Below are positions 7,471 to 16,084 of a stretch of 37,253 bases of DNA, in pieces. Location of the stretch: positions 1 through 37,253 of the forward strand of contig JAFMFL010000008.1 of assembly GCA_017856205.1 (NCBI GenBank). The letters are read 5' to 3'. Under the pieces are notes generated by a model. That model did not search any database. It was not told where the DNA came from and saw only the letters and a list, made by a program, of their open reading frames with translations. The position numbers and the translations under genes were made by a program. This DNA comes from Flavobacteriaceae bacterium. GTDB lineage: Bacteria > Bacteroidota > Bacteroidia > Flavobacteriales > Flavobacteriaceae. Positions within the stretch are counted from its first letter, which is position 1. Each line of letters begins with the position of its first letter.

Positions 7471-8504
7471 GGCGAAGGGTTTGGCATTCGGTTATGCACG
7501 GCATCAATTTCTGCTAAAATATCTTCTGATAAGGTTACATCGGCAATAGCAATGTTTTCAGCCAACTGCGCCATGGTGGTGGCGCCAATAATATTGGACG
7601 TTACAAAAGGGCGATCCGTAACAAATGCTAACGAAAGCTGCGTTAACGACAACTGATGCTTTTCCGCAATCTTGGCATAGGCTTCTGTTGCTACCGTGGC
7701 TTCTTTGCTGCTATACCGTGCCATACGGGGAAATAATTTTAACCTGCTTTTTTCGGGCAGATTTCCACCGCGGTATTTTCCAGTAAGCACACCAAATGCT
7801 AACGGGGAATATGCCAATAATCCCAATTGTTCTCGATGCGAAACCTCCGCATTTCCCACCTCAAAAGTACGATTGAGCAAGGAGTACGGGTTTTGAATCG
7901 TTTTCATTCGGGGTAGGTTTTTGTGTTCGGCTAAGGCAAGGTATTTCATCGCACCCCAAGGCGTTTCATTAGATATACCTATCTGTCTTATTTTTCCTTC
8001 TTTAATAAACTCGGCAAGGGTTTCTAAAACTTGTTGAAAATTGATTTCCCATTGCTCATTTTCATCTGGTGCATAATCTCGTTTTCCAAAAAAATTGGCG
8101 TTGCGTTCGGGCCAATGCAGTTGGTATAAATCAATGTAATCTGTTTTTAAGCGCATCAAACTTCCTTCCAACGCCTCACGAATGCTATCGGGCGTAAAGC
8201 CCGTGGTGCGAATGTGAGCGGTATAAGCACCTGGTCCTGCAATTTTGGTGGCTAACACTACCTTATCGCGGTTTTTACGCTGCTCAAACCAATTGCCGAT
8301 AATCCGCTCCGTGTCGGCGTAGGTTTCTGCGTTGGCAGGAACAGGGTACAGTTCTGCTGAATCAAAAAAATTCACTCCTTTTTCTAGGGCGTAATCCATT
8401 TGTTCAAAGCCATCGTTTTGCGTGTTTTGGTTGCCCCAAGTCATGGTGCCTAGGCAAATTTTACTCACCCGAATATCGGTGTGCGGAATTGTCGTGTATT
8501 TCAT
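7467..8504 (-). CDS. Aldo/keto reductase, Tas-like
   Basis: NADP(H)-dependent oxidoreductase of the aldo/keto reductase superfamily, 345 aa. Overall length and sequence resemble E. coli Tas: KYTTIPHTDIRVSKICLGTM at the start and QNPYSLLNRTFEVG in the middle. Catalytic tetrad residues are visible: Asp and Tyr in FFDSAELYPVP, Lys in VVLATKIAG and His in YQLHWP. The nucleotide-binding end is present as IGATTMAQL. The substrate cannot be told from sequence. It lies three bases after the exonuclease III gene on the same strand, so the two are probably one transcript. Confidence 0.93.
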   Translation of the reverse strand: MKYTTIPHTDIRVSKICLGTMTWGNQNTQNDGFEQMDYALEKGVNFFDSAELYPVPANAETYADTERIIGNWFEQRKNRDKVVLATKIAGPGAYTAHIRTTGFTPDSIREALEGSLMRLKTDYIDLYQLHWPERNANFFGKRDYAPDENEQWEINFQQVLETLAEFIKEGKIRQIGISNETPWGAMKYLALAEHKNLPRMKTIQNPYSLLNRTFEVGNAEVSHREQLGLLAYSPLAFGVLTGKYRGGNLPEKSRLKLFPRMARYSSKEATVATEAYAKIAEKHQLSLTQLSLAFVTDRPFVTSNIIGATTMAQLAENIAIADVTLSEDILAEIDAVHNRMPNPSP

Positions 8505-8507
8505 AAT

Positions 8508-9272
8508 TTAAATTGCTAGCGTTACACCTACAGGACAGTGGTCAGAGTGGATAGCTTGGGGAAGTATAAATGCACGTTCAATATTGTTTTTAAGCGGTTC
8601 AGAAACCATGGCGTAATCAATGCGCCAACCCTTATTGTTATTTCGGGCATTGGCGCGGTAACTCCACCAACTATAATGATGTGGCTCCTTATTTATATGT
8701 CGAAACGAATCCACAAAACCGCTACGAATAAAGCCGTCTAGCCAAGTACGTTCTTCGGACAAAAAGCCCGAAACCTTTGCATTGCGCACCGGGTCGTGAA
8801 TATCTATGGCTTCATGGCAAATGTTGTAATCGCCACAAATGACCAAATTAGGAAAGTCTTTTTTTAGGGTATCTATGTAGGATTGAAAATCATCCATATA
8901 GGTGAATTTATACGCCAAGCGATCGGGGTTGGTACCCGAAGGCAAATACAAACTCATTACAGAAACATTGTCAAAATCAACACGCAAATTGCGCCCTTCG
9001 GTATCCATATAATCTATACCTGTGCCGTAGGCAACATTATTGGGTTTTTGCTTACACAAAATAGCAACAGAGCTATACCCCTTCTTTTGTGCCGAAAACC
9101 AATAGTGATACGGATAGCCTGCCTTTTCAAAAACCGTAAGGTCAAGTTGCTCGGGCCGGGCTTTGGTCTCCTGAAGGCAAAGCACATCTGGCGATGCCGC
9201 TTGTAACCAATCCAAAAAACCTTTGTTGAGTGCCGCACGAATGCCGTTTACATTGTATGAAATAATTTGCAT
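8508..9272 (-). CDS. xth: Exodeoxyribonuclease III / AP endonuclease
   Basis: Removes nucleotides 3' to 5' and cuts abasic sites in base excision repair. All core motifs of the exonuclease/endonuclease/phosphatase fold are present: SYNVNGIRAA, LCLQETKA, VMSLYLPSG, ICGDYNICHEAID, WRIDYAMVS and SDHCPVGV. I place the start at MQIISYNVNGIR (254 aa), the family's normal N-terminus, rather than the track's start five residues upstream. It precedes the aldo/keto reductase by three bases. The gene upstream is divergent, with about 65 bases between start codons. Confidence 0.95.
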   Translation of the reverse strand: MQIISYNVNGIRAALNKGFLDWLQAASPDVLCLQETKARPEQLDLTVFEKAGYPYHYWFSAQKKGYSSVAILCKQKPNNVAYGTGIDYMDTEGRNLRVDFDNVSVMSLYLPSGTNPDRLAYKFTYMDDFQSYIDTLKKDFPNLVICGDYNICHEAIDIHDPVRNAKVSGFLSEERTWLDGFIRSGFVDSFRHINKEPHHYSWWSYRANARNNNKGWRIDYAMVSEPLKNNIERAFILPQAIHSDHCPVGVTLAI

Positions 9273-9308
9273 AGGGCTAAAATACAAACTAATGGCACAA
9301 ATTTTGCG

Positions 9309-9316
9309 TATATTTG
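9309..9316 (+). promoter_or_regulatory. Promoter -7 box (TATATTTG) for the exported protein at 9338
   Basis: Exact TAnnTTTG match lying 21 bases before the ATG at 9338. It supports that start over the track's TTG at 9314, which lies inside the box. Confidence 0.5.
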
Positions 9317-9337
9317 AGTAAACTAAATCTACTTTTC

Positions 9338-9910
9338 ATGAATAAGCTACTTATTATTTCGTTTGTTTTATTAGTGTTTTTCTGTGGCTATGCGCAGGAA
9401 GATGAAAAAGTTACCAAAGTTGAAGTCGTAAATCAATTTGACGAAGTTGAAGTCCATGAAAAAAATGAGATTCGGCTCAATGCTCTTGATTTAATCATGC
9501 ATCCTGCACTAAGTTTAAGCTATGAAAGAATTTTAAATGAATCTAACGGTTATGGCGTATCATTATTTGCAAATTTTGGCGACCATGACGCAACCTATCA
9601 AAATTTTTCCATTACACCTTATTACCGATTCTACTTTTTAAACAGAAAAGATTATGGTGCAAGTGGACTTTTTGTAGAAGCATTTAGCTCTTTTTCATCT
9701 GTTGATTTTGATGAAAAGCAAAATAGTAACTCTAATGAATTCCAAATATACATGGGTGTAGGTCTTGGGAAAAAGTGGGTTAATCGAAACGGATTTTCAT
9801 TTGAAACATTTGTTGGTGTTGGACGCTACTTTATAAACAGAGATACGGACAACTACTCCCATCCAGATGCCCACGGGCGTTTTGGTTTGTCTATAGGGAA
9901 AAGGTTTTAA
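9338..9910 (+). CDS. Hypothetical exported protein, probable small beta-barrel
   Basis: The family is not recognised with certainty. I start it at MNKLLIISFVLLVFFCGYAQ, a classic signal peptide ending in the YAQ cleavage pattern, giving 190 aa. A short charged, valine-rich linker (KVEVVNQFDEVEVHEKNEI) follows. The rest shows alternating patterns such as LSLSYERIL, GYGVSLFANFGD, YYRFYF, FVEAFSSFSS, IYMGVGLGKKWV and FVGVGRYF, with a C-terminal GRFGLSIGKRF, which suits an outer-membrane beta-barrel of the DUF3575 type. It is monocistronic, followed by the palindromic element. Confidence 0.72.
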   Translation: MNKLLIISFVLLVFFCGYAQEDEKVTKVEVVNQFDEVEVHEKNEIRLNALDLIMHPALSLSYERILNESNGYGVSLFANFGDHDATYQNFSITPYYRFYFLNRKDYGASGLFVEAFSSFSSVDFDEKQNSNSNEFQIYMGVGLGKKWVNRNGFSFETFVGVGRYFINRDTDNYSHPDAHGRFGLSIGKRF

Positions 9911-9949
9911 GGCGTTATTGTAATTTAGGGATATAATTGAAAAAATTAT

Positions 9950-10095
9950 GTCAGTTCGAGTGATTTTGAGGAACGAAAAAATCATATCGAGAACAAATTC
10001 AAAAACTAAATGTTTACAGGTTTTATAACAATCCAGAAGACACGTTCTCGATACAAATTTTACTCATTTCAATCGTAAAATTCACTCGAACTGAC
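9950..10095. repeat. Nested inverted repeat, MITE/REP-like element
   Basis: The 146-bp element has outer arms GTCAGTTCGAGTGA (9950-9963) and TTCACTCGAACTGAC (10081-10095), complementary over 14 bases, and inner arms TATCGAGAAC (9985-9994) and GTTCTCGATA (10044-10053), complementary over 10 bases. It fills the gap between convergent genes (exported protein and glyS), so it could form a hairpin or cruciform and help end transcription on both strands. No ORF lies inside it. A related degenerate sequence occurs at 4650-4727. Confidence 0.72.
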
Positions 10096-10131
10096 GGCGT
10101 TTTTAAATAGAACGTTGGATTTTAAATTCCC

Positions 10132-11664
10132 TTACTTAAGCCAGCTTTCAAAAGCAATTGCTTTACTAAGTTTCGAATTTGCTTCAGCTATGCTAAGGCG
10201 TTCTTGTTCCATGCTATCGCGGTGGCGTAGCGTTACGGTTTGGTCTTCCAGCGTTTGGTGGTCAACCGTAATGCAAAACGGCGTTCCCAGCGCATCTTGT
10301 CGTCGGTAACGACGACCCACAGCATCCTTTTCATCATAGGTAACTGCCATGTCCCATTTAAGGTCATTGACAATGTCTTTGGCAATAGCTGGTAAGCCAT
10401 CTTTTTTGACTAACGGCAACACGGCTACTTTAGTGGGCGCTACCACAGCGGGCAAGCGCAACACCGTTCTGGTTGAGCCATCTTCTAAGGTTTCGTCTTG
10501 TAATGCATGTGAAAACACCGCCAAAAACAAGCGGTCTAAACCAATGGAGGTTTCCAACACATAAGGCACATAGTTTTCTTGTCGTTCCGGATCAAAGTAT
10601 TGCAGCTTTTTACCCGAGTATTTTTCGTGACTTCCAAGGTCAAAGTCGGTGCGGGAATGAATCCCCTCCAACTCCTTGAATCCAAATGGAAAACGAAACT
10701 CGATATCACAAGCTGCGTCGGCGTAATGCGCCAATTTTTCGTGGTCGTGAAAGCGATAATTGTCTGCTCCTAACCCCAACGAATGGTGCCATTTTAAGCG
10801 GGTTTCTTTCCAGTGTGCGTACCATTCTTTTTGTGTCCCCGGCGGAATAAAAAACTGCATTTCCATTTGCTCAAACTCACGCATACGGAAAATAAACTGC
10901 CGAGCTACAATCTCGTTTCTGAACGCCTTCCCTGTTTGGGCAATCCCAAAAGGCAATTTCATGCGTCCCGTTTTTTGAACATTTAAAAAGTTTACAAAAA
11001 TTCCTTGTGCGGTTTCGGGGCGTAAATACAATTCGGTAGCACTTTCAGCAGAAGCACCCAATTTGGTGCCAAACATCAAATTAAATTGCTTGACTTCTGT
11101 CCAGTTTTTTGAGCCCGACAACGGACACACAATCTCCAATTCTTCGATGAGTGCCTTCACGTCTGCCAAATCTTCGTTTTCTAACGATTTGCCCAATCGT
11201 TTTAAAATGGCATCGCCTTTTTCTTTGTAGCCCACAACGCGCGGATTGGTGCTTAAAAATTGTTCTTTATCAAACGCATCGCCAAAACGTTTAGCAGCTT
11301 TTTGGACTTCTTTGTCAATTTTTGCATCCAACTTTCCTACATAATCCTCCACCAACACATCGGCGCGATAGCGCTTTTTGGAGTCTTTATTATCAATAAG
11401 CGGATCGTTAAACGCGTCCACGTGCCCAGAAGCCTTCCACGTGGTCGGGTGCATCAAAATAGCAGCATCCAATCCCACAATATTTTCATTGAGTTGCACC
11501 ATGGCTTTCCACCAATACTCGCGTAAGTTTTTTTTCAACGCAACACCCTGCTGACCGTAATCATACACGGCACTAAGCCCATCATAAATTTCACTAGAAG
11601 GAAACACAAACCCATACTCTTTGGCATGGGACAATACTTTTTTAAACAAATCTTGGTCTGCCAT
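10132..11664 (-). CDS. glyS: Glycine--tRNA ligase, dimeric alpha2 type
   Basis: Charges tRNA-Gly with glycine. This is the single-chain eukaryote/archaea-like class II enzyme of 510 aa, not the bacterial alpha2beta2 form. Visible are the N-terminal SHAKEYGFVFPSSEIYDG and GPXG-like YDYGQQGVALKKNLREYWW, motif 2 around IAQTGKAFRNEIVARQFIFRMREFEQMEMQ, the glycine pocket (FPFGFKELEGIHSRTDFDL), motif 3 ETSIGLDRLFLAV and a C-terminal anticodon-binding domain (KVAVLPLV, DALGTPFCITVD). The ATG has a TATTTTTG box ending four bases upstream, suggesting a leaderless message. Confidence 0.97.
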   Translation of the reverse strand: MADQDLFKKVLSHAKEYGFVFPSSEIYDGLSAVYDYGQQGVALKKNLREYWWKAMVQLNENIVGLDAAILMHPTTWKASGHVDAFNDPLIDNKDSKKRYRADVLVEDYVGKLDAKIDKEVQKAAKRFGDAFDKEQFLSTNPRVVGYKEKGDAILKRLGKSLENEDLADVKALIEELEIVCPLSGSKNWTEVKQFNLMFGTKLGASAESATELYLRPETAQGIFVNFLNVQKTGRMKLPFGIAQTGKAFRNEIVARQFIFRMREFEQMEMQFFIPPGTQKEWYAHWKETRLKWHHSLGLGADNYRFHDHEKLAHYADAACDIEFRFPFGFKELEGIHSRTDFDLGSHEKYSGKKLQYFDPERQENYVPYVLETSIGLDRLFLAVFSHALQDETLEDGSTRTVLRLPAVVAPTKVAVLPLVKKDGLPAIAKDIVNDLKWDMAVTYDEKDAVGRRYRRQDALGTPFCITVDHQTLEDQTVTLRHRDSMEQERLSIAEANSKLSKAIAFESWLK

Positions 11665-11668
11665 GGCG

Positions 11669-11676
11669 CAAAAATA
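11669..11676 (-). promoter_or_regulatory. Promoter -7 box (TATTTTTG) for glyS, leaderless spacing
   Basis: The minus strand reads TATTTTTG, then CGCC, then the glyS ATG. It is an exact TAnnTTTG match at the same four-base spacing as panD and thiL. Confidence 0.5.
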
Positions 11677-11723
11677 GGATAAGTTTACTAATTTACACCG
11701 TGCCTTAATCAGAACATTAGCCT

Positions 11724-12410
11724 ATGCTGAATGATTTACTTGCCGTTTGGTTTCCACAATGCTGTTGGAATTGTAAGCAACCCCTTGCTACAAAGCAAAA
11801 ATGGCTTTGCGTGAACTGTTCCACACAACTTCCAAAAACCTATTTTGAGCATGAAGAAAACAATGCGTTAAAAGTGTTGCTGCGCCAATACCTTCCATTG
11901 GAAGGGGCGTATGCGCCCTTTTATTTTTTGCAACACTCGCCCATTCAGGCGCTTATCCATGCACTAAAATATCAAGGAAAGAAGAAAGTAGCCGAATGGA
12001 TCGCACAGCAAAGCGCACAACTTATTCCAAAAGAACACCCTATCTTACAATGTGATGGCATTGTGCCGGTACCACTGCACCCGTCCCGACAACGTAAAAG
12101 AGGTTACAATCAAGTAACAGGCTTTGGGCAATATTGGGCAACTCGTTTGGGAGTGCCGTATTTAGACCATCTATTAGTGCGAAAAAATCAAACTAAAACC
12201 TTAGCGCGTATGTCGCGGGAAGCGCGCTGGGAAGAGGTAAAAAATGCCTTTTCGGTACAATCAAAAAAAGAATACAAACACCTGTTATTGGTAGACGATG
12301 TGATTACCACAGGAGCCACGCTAACTGCTTGCGGAAATACCTTGCTAAACGGGTCATGTACTAAAATTTCGGTTTTGGGAATGGCATATGCACAAAACAT
12401 CCTTCCGTAA
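11724..12410 (+). CDS. comF: ComF family phosphoribosyltransferase-like protein
   Basis: ComF-type protein of 228 aa, tied to DNA uptake in competent bacteria and widely conserved in others. The N-terminus holds a four-cysteine zinc-binding pair (CWNCKQPL and CVNC). The middle carries ALKYQGKKKVAEW and VPVPLHPSRQRKRGYNQ. The C-terminal phosphoribosyltransferase motif is LLLVDDVITTGATL. It is divergent from glyS and 27 bases before the Ig-like lipoprotein gene on the same strand. Biochemical activity of the PRT fold here cannot be judged. Confidence 0.93.
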   Translation: MLNDLLAVWFPQCCWNCKQPLATKQKWLCVNCSTQLPKTYFEHEENNALKVLLRQYLPLEGAYAPFYFLQHSPIQALIHALKYQGKKKVAEWIAQQSAQLIPKEHPILQCDGIVPVPLHPSRQRKRGYNQVTGFGQYWATRLGVPYLDHLLVRKNQTKTLARMSREARWEEVKNAFSVQSKKEYKHLLLVDDVITTGATLTACGNTLLNGSCTKISVLGMAYAQNILP

Positions 12411-12425
12411 GCAAGAAAATAGTCG

Positions 12426-12433
12426 TTATTTTG
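12426..12433 (+). promoter_or_regulatory. Imperfect -7 box (TTATTTTG) four bases before the Ig-like lipoprotein
   Basis: TTATTTTG matches seven of eight counted positions loosely (T for A at position 2) and is followed by CGCT and the ATG at 12438, at the same spacing as panD, glyS and thiL. Confidence 0.35.
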
Positions 12434-12437
12434 CGCT

Positions 12438-14033
12438 ATGCTTAAACGGGTTTTTGTTGCGCTTTTGATTTGCTCTGTGTTTGTGCAATGTGCACGTCGT
12501 GGTTCACCCACCGGTGGCCCAAAAGACGAAACCCCACCCGTTATGTTACGTGCCGAACCACCTCAGCAGTCTGTTCAGTTTAAAGAAGACCGCATCCGCA
12601 TTTATTTTGATGAATATATCAAGCTAAATAAACTCAATGATCAACTTGTTGTTTCACCGCCTCTTGAGCAAACCGCTTATGTGATTTCGCCACAAAGCCA
12701 GGCGGCAAAATATGTTGAAATCGAATTTTTGGACTCCCTTGCTCAAAACACCACCTATACCTTTAATTTTGGGGAGAGTGTGGTGGACAACAACGAAGGT
12801 AATCCGTTTTCTTATTTCTATTATGTGTTTTCCACGGGTGCTACCATAGATTCCCTCAAGTTACGCGGCACCATTTCCGATGCTTTTTCCCGTACCCCCG
12901 AATCCTTTGTTTCGGTAATGCTTTTTCCCATAGATAGTACCTATACCGACTCGGTTATTTACAAAAATAAGCCGCTCTATTATACCAACACACTAGACAG
13001 TCTTACTGAGTTTTTGATGCCCAATCTCAAAGCAGGCGATTATCTTTTGGCTGCTGTAAAAGATGTATCCAAAAATTATGTTTTTGACCCTTCGGTAGAT
13101 AAAATTGATGCCATAAGCCACGTCATTACATTGCCGAACGATAGCTTATTTCAGCTATCGCTCTTCAAGGAAGATCCAGCATTTGATTTTGGCAAAGCCT
13201 ACCAAGCAGGAAAGCAACGTATAGGGTTTGGATTTAAAGGGAGTGATGCCGTTTCCATTGAACTTAAGGAAACCGTTAATGACAGTTTTGCTTCAATGGT
13301 TTCACGTGACCGTGAATCCGATACGCTCTACTATTGGTATAAAGGAATTGATGCCGATTCGCTGCGTTTTACCTTACGCCACGACACCTTGACAAAAGAG
13401 TATGCCTTTCGAGTTCGAAAAGCGGAACCCGATTCGCTACAAATTTCTTTTGAGCCAAAAGGAACGCTGCATCTTAGCGACACGCTGAAACTTATTACCA
13501 ATACTCCCATCAAAAAACTTGTACAAGACTCCATGAGTCTACGAGCAAAAGATTCGACGCAAATACCCTTTACGCTTACGCAAAAAGGCATGCATGAGCT
13601 ACATGTTTTGTTTGATATCTTTCCTAACGAAAAATACCAACTCGAGCTCCTTCCGGGTGCCGTAACAGATTTTTTTGACATTGCAAACGATAGCCTTTCA
13701 ACGTCTGTTAGCACCAAAAGCAGGGTAGATTATGGCAACCTGTCATTAAGGTTAGCCAATGTGCCTTCGTATCCTATTTTTATTGATTTGATAAATGAAA
13801 AGGAGGAAATTGTTCGGAGCAAGTATATCGAAGAAGAACGTGGGTTATATCGCTTTGCCTATCTGTTGCCAAACAAATATTATGTGCGTGTTCGAGTAGA
13901 TGAAAATGCTAATGGCAAATGGGACACAGGGAACTTTTTAGCAGGAAAAAAACCTGAAGCGGTATATCACTTTCCGCCACTTTTAGATGTGCGTGCCAAC
14001 TGGGAATTACAAGAACAATTTATTCTAGAGTAA
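12438..14033 (+). CDS. Ig-like (Big_5) domain lipoprotein
   Basis: Predicted exported lipoprotein of 531 aa. The signal MLKRVFVALLICSVFVQC ends at candidate lipid-bearing Cys18, followed by the stretch SPTGGPKDETPPVM that is typical of this Bacteroidota family. Residues about 30-125 form an SbsA-type Ig-like domain (VQFKEDRIRIYFDEYIKLN, NTTYTFNFGESVVDNNEGN). Later regions look beta-rich, ending in a carboxypeptidase-regulatory-like segment (NKYYVRVRVDENANGKWDTGNF). It lies just after comF, and its 3' end overlaps the convergent nitrilase gene by 14 bases. Exact role unknown. Confidence 0.86.
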   Translation: MLKRVFVALLICSVFVQCARRGSPTGGPKDETPPVMLRAEPPQQSVQFKEDRIRIYFDEYIKLNKLNDQLVVSPPLEQTAYVISPQSQAAKYVEIEFLDSLAQNTTYTFNFGESVVDNNEGNPFSYFYYVFSTGATIDSLKLRGTISDAFSRTPESFVSVMLFPIDSTYTDSVIYKNKPLYYTNTLDSLTEFLMPNLKAGDYLLAAVKDVSKNYVFDPSVDKIDAISHVITLPNDSLFQLSLFKEDPAFDFGKAYQAGKQRIGFGFKGSDAVSIELKETVNDSFASMVSRDRESDTLYYWYKGIDADSLRFTLRHDTLTKEYAFRVRKAEPDSLQISFEPKGTLHLSDTLKLITNTPIKKLVQDSMSLRAKDSTQIPFTLTQKGMHELHVLFDIFPNEKYQLELLPGAVTDFFDIANDSLSTSVSTKSRVDYGNLSLRLANVPSYPIFIDLINEKEEIVRSKYIEEERGLYRFAYLLPNKYYVRVRVDENANGKWDTGNFLAGKKPEAVYHFPPLLDVRANWELQEQFILE

Positions 14034-14793
14034 ACGCATCGCGATCGTCCAAAAACGGGAGCTTTTTGCGCAATTTATACAGCTCATTTTTATCAAATTC
14101 AGCTAAAGCAATAGATGTCGGTGCTTCAGCAAATGCTATTTCGTCGCCAAGGGCATTGTACGCCGCCGAAGCACCCGGATATTGCAAAAGATATGCATCT
14201 TTCCCAGTGCGATTTACCCCAACAGAAAATGCCATGTTTTCTATAGCACGCGCACGCAGCAGCGTGTTCCATGCTTGAATACGTGCGGAAGGCCAATTCG
14301 CAACGCAAATAAGCAAATCGTAGTTGTCCGTATTACGTGCAAATACCGGAAAACGCAAATCGTAGCACACTAACGGACGTATGCGAAACCCTGCGTATTC
14401 GATTAGTCTGCTGCCCTTTCCAGCGTTGTAAATCCGCGCCTCTCCCGAAGGCGTATAGGGATGCGCTTTGTCATAGGTGTCTAACTGTCCGTTTGGGTGT
14501 GCAAAAATAAATCGATTATAAAATGCATTATTTTCTTTGATGGCAAGACTTCCGCAAACGGCTACATGGTGTTGTTTTGCCATCTGTTGCATCCAAGAAA
14601 CAGAAGAACCGCTCATGGGTTCGGCAACGTCGCTGGGTGTCATCGTGAAACCTGTTGCCCACATTTCGGGCAGTACAATAAGGTTTACACCTTGAGGTAA
14701 CTCTTCTATAAGCTGCTCAAATGCCAATTGATTTGCGGCAGGGTTATGCCAATGCAAATTGGTTTGAAGTAAGGCGGTGTGTAGGATTTCCAT
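14020..14793 (-). CDS. Nitrilase-superfamily amidohydrolase, omega-amidase (YafV) type
   Basis: Carbon-nitrogen hydrolase of 257 aa resembling E. coli YafV and omega-amidases that deamidate alpha-keto-glutaramate-type compounds. The Glu-Lys-Cys catalytic triad is visible in LIVLPEMWATGF, TYDKAHPYTP and LVCYDLRFPVFARN. NWPSARIQAWNTLLRARAIEN is also characteristic. It is reverse-strand, 51 bases after sdhB, but has its own TAGTTTTA box four bases before the ATG. Its 3' end overlaps the convergent lipoprotein gene. Substrate assignment is by resemblance only. Confidence 0.92.
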   Translation of the reverse strand: MEILHTALLQTNLHWHNPAANQLAFEQLIEELPQGVNLIVLPEMWATGFTMTPSDVAEPMSGSSVSWMQQMAKQHHVAVCGSLAIKENNAFYNRFIFAHPNGQLDTYDKAHPYTPSGEARIYNAGKGSRLIEYAGFRIRPLVCYDLRFPVFARNTDNYDLLICVANWPSARIQAWNTLLRARAIENMAFSVGVNRTGKDAYLLQYPGASAAYNALGDEIAFAEAPTSIALAEFDKNELYKLRKKLPFLDDRDAFTLE

Positions 14794-14797
14794 TAGA

Positions 14798-14805
14798 TAA
14801 AACTA
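14798..14805 (-). promoter_or_regulatory. TAnnTTTA-type box (TAGTTTTA) before the nitrilase gene
   Basis: The minus strand reads TAGTTTTA, TCTA, ATG. It is one base off TAnnTTTG and has the same four-base spacing to the start codon as other genes here. Confidence 0.35.
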
Positions 14806-14844
14806 CTGATTTAAATTAAAAAGGTAGTTTATCTTTTAACTCCG

Positions 14845-15591
14845 TTACCCCTTTACATTCGCTGAGAGATACTCACGGTTCATACGGGCAATATTTTCTA
14901 GCGAAATACCCTTAGGGCATTCCACTTCGCAAGCTCCAGTATTGGTACAATTTCCAAAGCCTTCATCGTCCATTTGCTTAACCATATTTAGCACACGATC
15001 TGTTGCCTCCACTTGTCCTTGTGGCAGAAGTGCATACTGCGATACTTTAGCCGAAACAAACAGCATGGCAGATGCGTTTTTACATGTTGCCACACATGCC
15101 CCACAGCCAATACATGCTGCTGCATCAAATGCCTTGTCGGCATCTGCTTTTTCTATAGGAATGGCGTTGGCATCTTGGGTATTTCCAGAAGTGTTTACCG
15201 AAACAAAACCCCCAGCGTGTTGAATGCGATCAAATGACGAGCGATCAACGACCAAATCTTTAATTACCGGAAATGGCTTTGCTCGAAATGGCTCAATATG
15301 AATGGTATCACCATCTTTAAATTTGCGCATGTGCAACTGGCAAGTAGTAATCAGTCGATCTGGGCCGTGAGCTTCTCCATTGATAAACATAGAGCATGCT
15401 CCACAAATACCCTCTCGACAATCATGGTCAAAAGCTACAGGGTCAATGCCTTGGTCCATCAGTTGCTCGTTAAGCACATCCATCATTTCCAAAAACGACA
15501 TATCTGGTGAAACATCGTCAAGCGAATAGGTGTGCATGCTTCCTTTTGCGGTGGCGTTTTCTTGTCGCCAAATTTTTAATGTCAGTTTCAT
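14845..15591 (-). CDS. sdhB: Succinate dehydrogenase / fumarate reductase iron-sulfur subunit
   Basis: Carries electrons between the flavin and membrane heme/quinone sites of complex II. The N-terminal [2Fe-2S] ligands are Cys58, Cys63, Cys66 (CREGICGAC) and Cys84 (TTCQLH). The C-terminal half holds the ligands of two further clusters in [15 protein letters not shown] and [16 protein letters not shown]. Length of 248 aa is usual for the type B enzymes of Bacteroidota. It is the last sdh gene, but it is separated from sdhA by 505 bases that hold a four-helix-bundle gene. How it is transcribed past that insert is unclear. Confidence 0.97.
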   Translation of the reverse strand: MKLTLKIWRQENATAKGSMHTYSLDDVSPDMSFLEMMDVLNEQLMDQGIDPVAFDHDCREGICGACSMFINGEAHGPDRLITTCQLHMRKFKDGDTIHIEPFRAKPFPVIKDLVVDRSSFDRIQHAGGFVSVNTSGNTQDANAIPIEKADADKAFDAAACIGCGACVATCKNASAMLFVSAKVSQYALLPQGQVEATDRVLNMVKQMDDEGFGNCTNTGACEVECPKGISLENIARMNREYLSANVKG

Positions 15592-15602
15592 ATGTTACCC
15601 TA

Positions 15603-15650
15603 TTAAGTTAATAGTTATTGGTTAATAGTTATCTGTTAGTTATTATTATT
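15603..15650. repeat. AT-rich repeat flanking the four-helix-bundle gene, left side
   Basis: This contains two copies of GTTAATAGTTAT and further TTAGTTAT units. Its reverse complement resembles the ATTAACTRATAACTATT units on the other side of the gene (16032-16084), giving imperfect inverted flanks. Confidence 0.5.
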
Positions 15651-16019
15651 CTCTGCGCTTTTAACCAAATAGTTTATATACCCATTAAGAATTTTGATGT
15701 TCTCAAAAATATCTTTTCTTATTTCATTTAACATGTTTTCAGAAATATAGCCCTCCTCATTGGCTACAATTACTTGGTCTAAAACCTCGTATAGTGAACC
15801 CCTTGAAGTTCTACAAAACTGTGCGTTTTCACGAAAGTGAAATCTGCCATAGCCTTCAGCAATGTTATGCGTTACGGATCTTACAGCGCGAACAATTTGC
15901 GAAGTAAGACCAAACTTTTCATCATTGGGAAATGTCTTTACCAACTCAGAAATTTTAATTCTTAACCGCCTAGCTTTTTTCCAACAATCCAAATCTTCAA
16001 ATGTTTTTATGTCACTCAT
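15636..16019 (-). CDS. Four-helix-bundle protein (23S rRNA IVP / S23 family)
   Basis: A 127-aa all-helical protein. I start it at MSDIKTFEDLDCWKKA, where the ATG precedes the family's typical opening (F..L..W..A..L). Other hallmarks are FGLTSQIVRAVRSVTHNIAEGYGRF and a late NGYINYLVKS. Relatives are encoded inside 23S rRNA intervening sequences or scattered through Bacteroidota genomes; their function is not established. Here it lies between sdhA and sdhB on the same strand, flanked by AT-rich inverted repeats, as though inserted into the operon. Nothing in the sequence links it to respiration. Confidence 0.9.
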   Translation of the reverse strand: MSDIKTFEDLDCWKKARRLRIKISELVKTFPNDEKFGLTSQIVRAVRSVTHNIAEGYGRFHFRENAQFCRTSRGSLYEVLDQVIVANEEGYISENMLNEIRKDIFENIKILNGYINYLVKSAENNNN

Positions 16020-16031
16020 TAAAAAAACCAT

Positions 16032-16084
16032 TAACTGTTTACCTATTAACTGATAACTATTTCCTATTAACTAATAACTATTGC
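16032..16084. repeat. AT-rich repeat flanking the four-helix-bundle gene, right side
   Basis: Units of CTATTAACTGATAACTATT and CTATTAACTAATAACTATT occur in tandem, with a further ATTAACTGTTTAC. They mirror the left flank at 15603-15650 in inverted orientation. Confidence 0.5.

Noticed and set aside
9014-9238. ORF-track entries inside exonuclease III on both strands
   Set aside because: Shadows of the xth gene, lacking family features. The same applies to most track entries under 110 aa overlapping larger genes, such as 16811-17254 within sdhA and 27473-27892 within sufD.
15636-16019. Diversity-generating retroelement accessory protein (Avd-like)
   Set aside because: Avd shares the four-helix-bundle fold, but no reverse transcriptase, template repeat or variable repeat is nearby.
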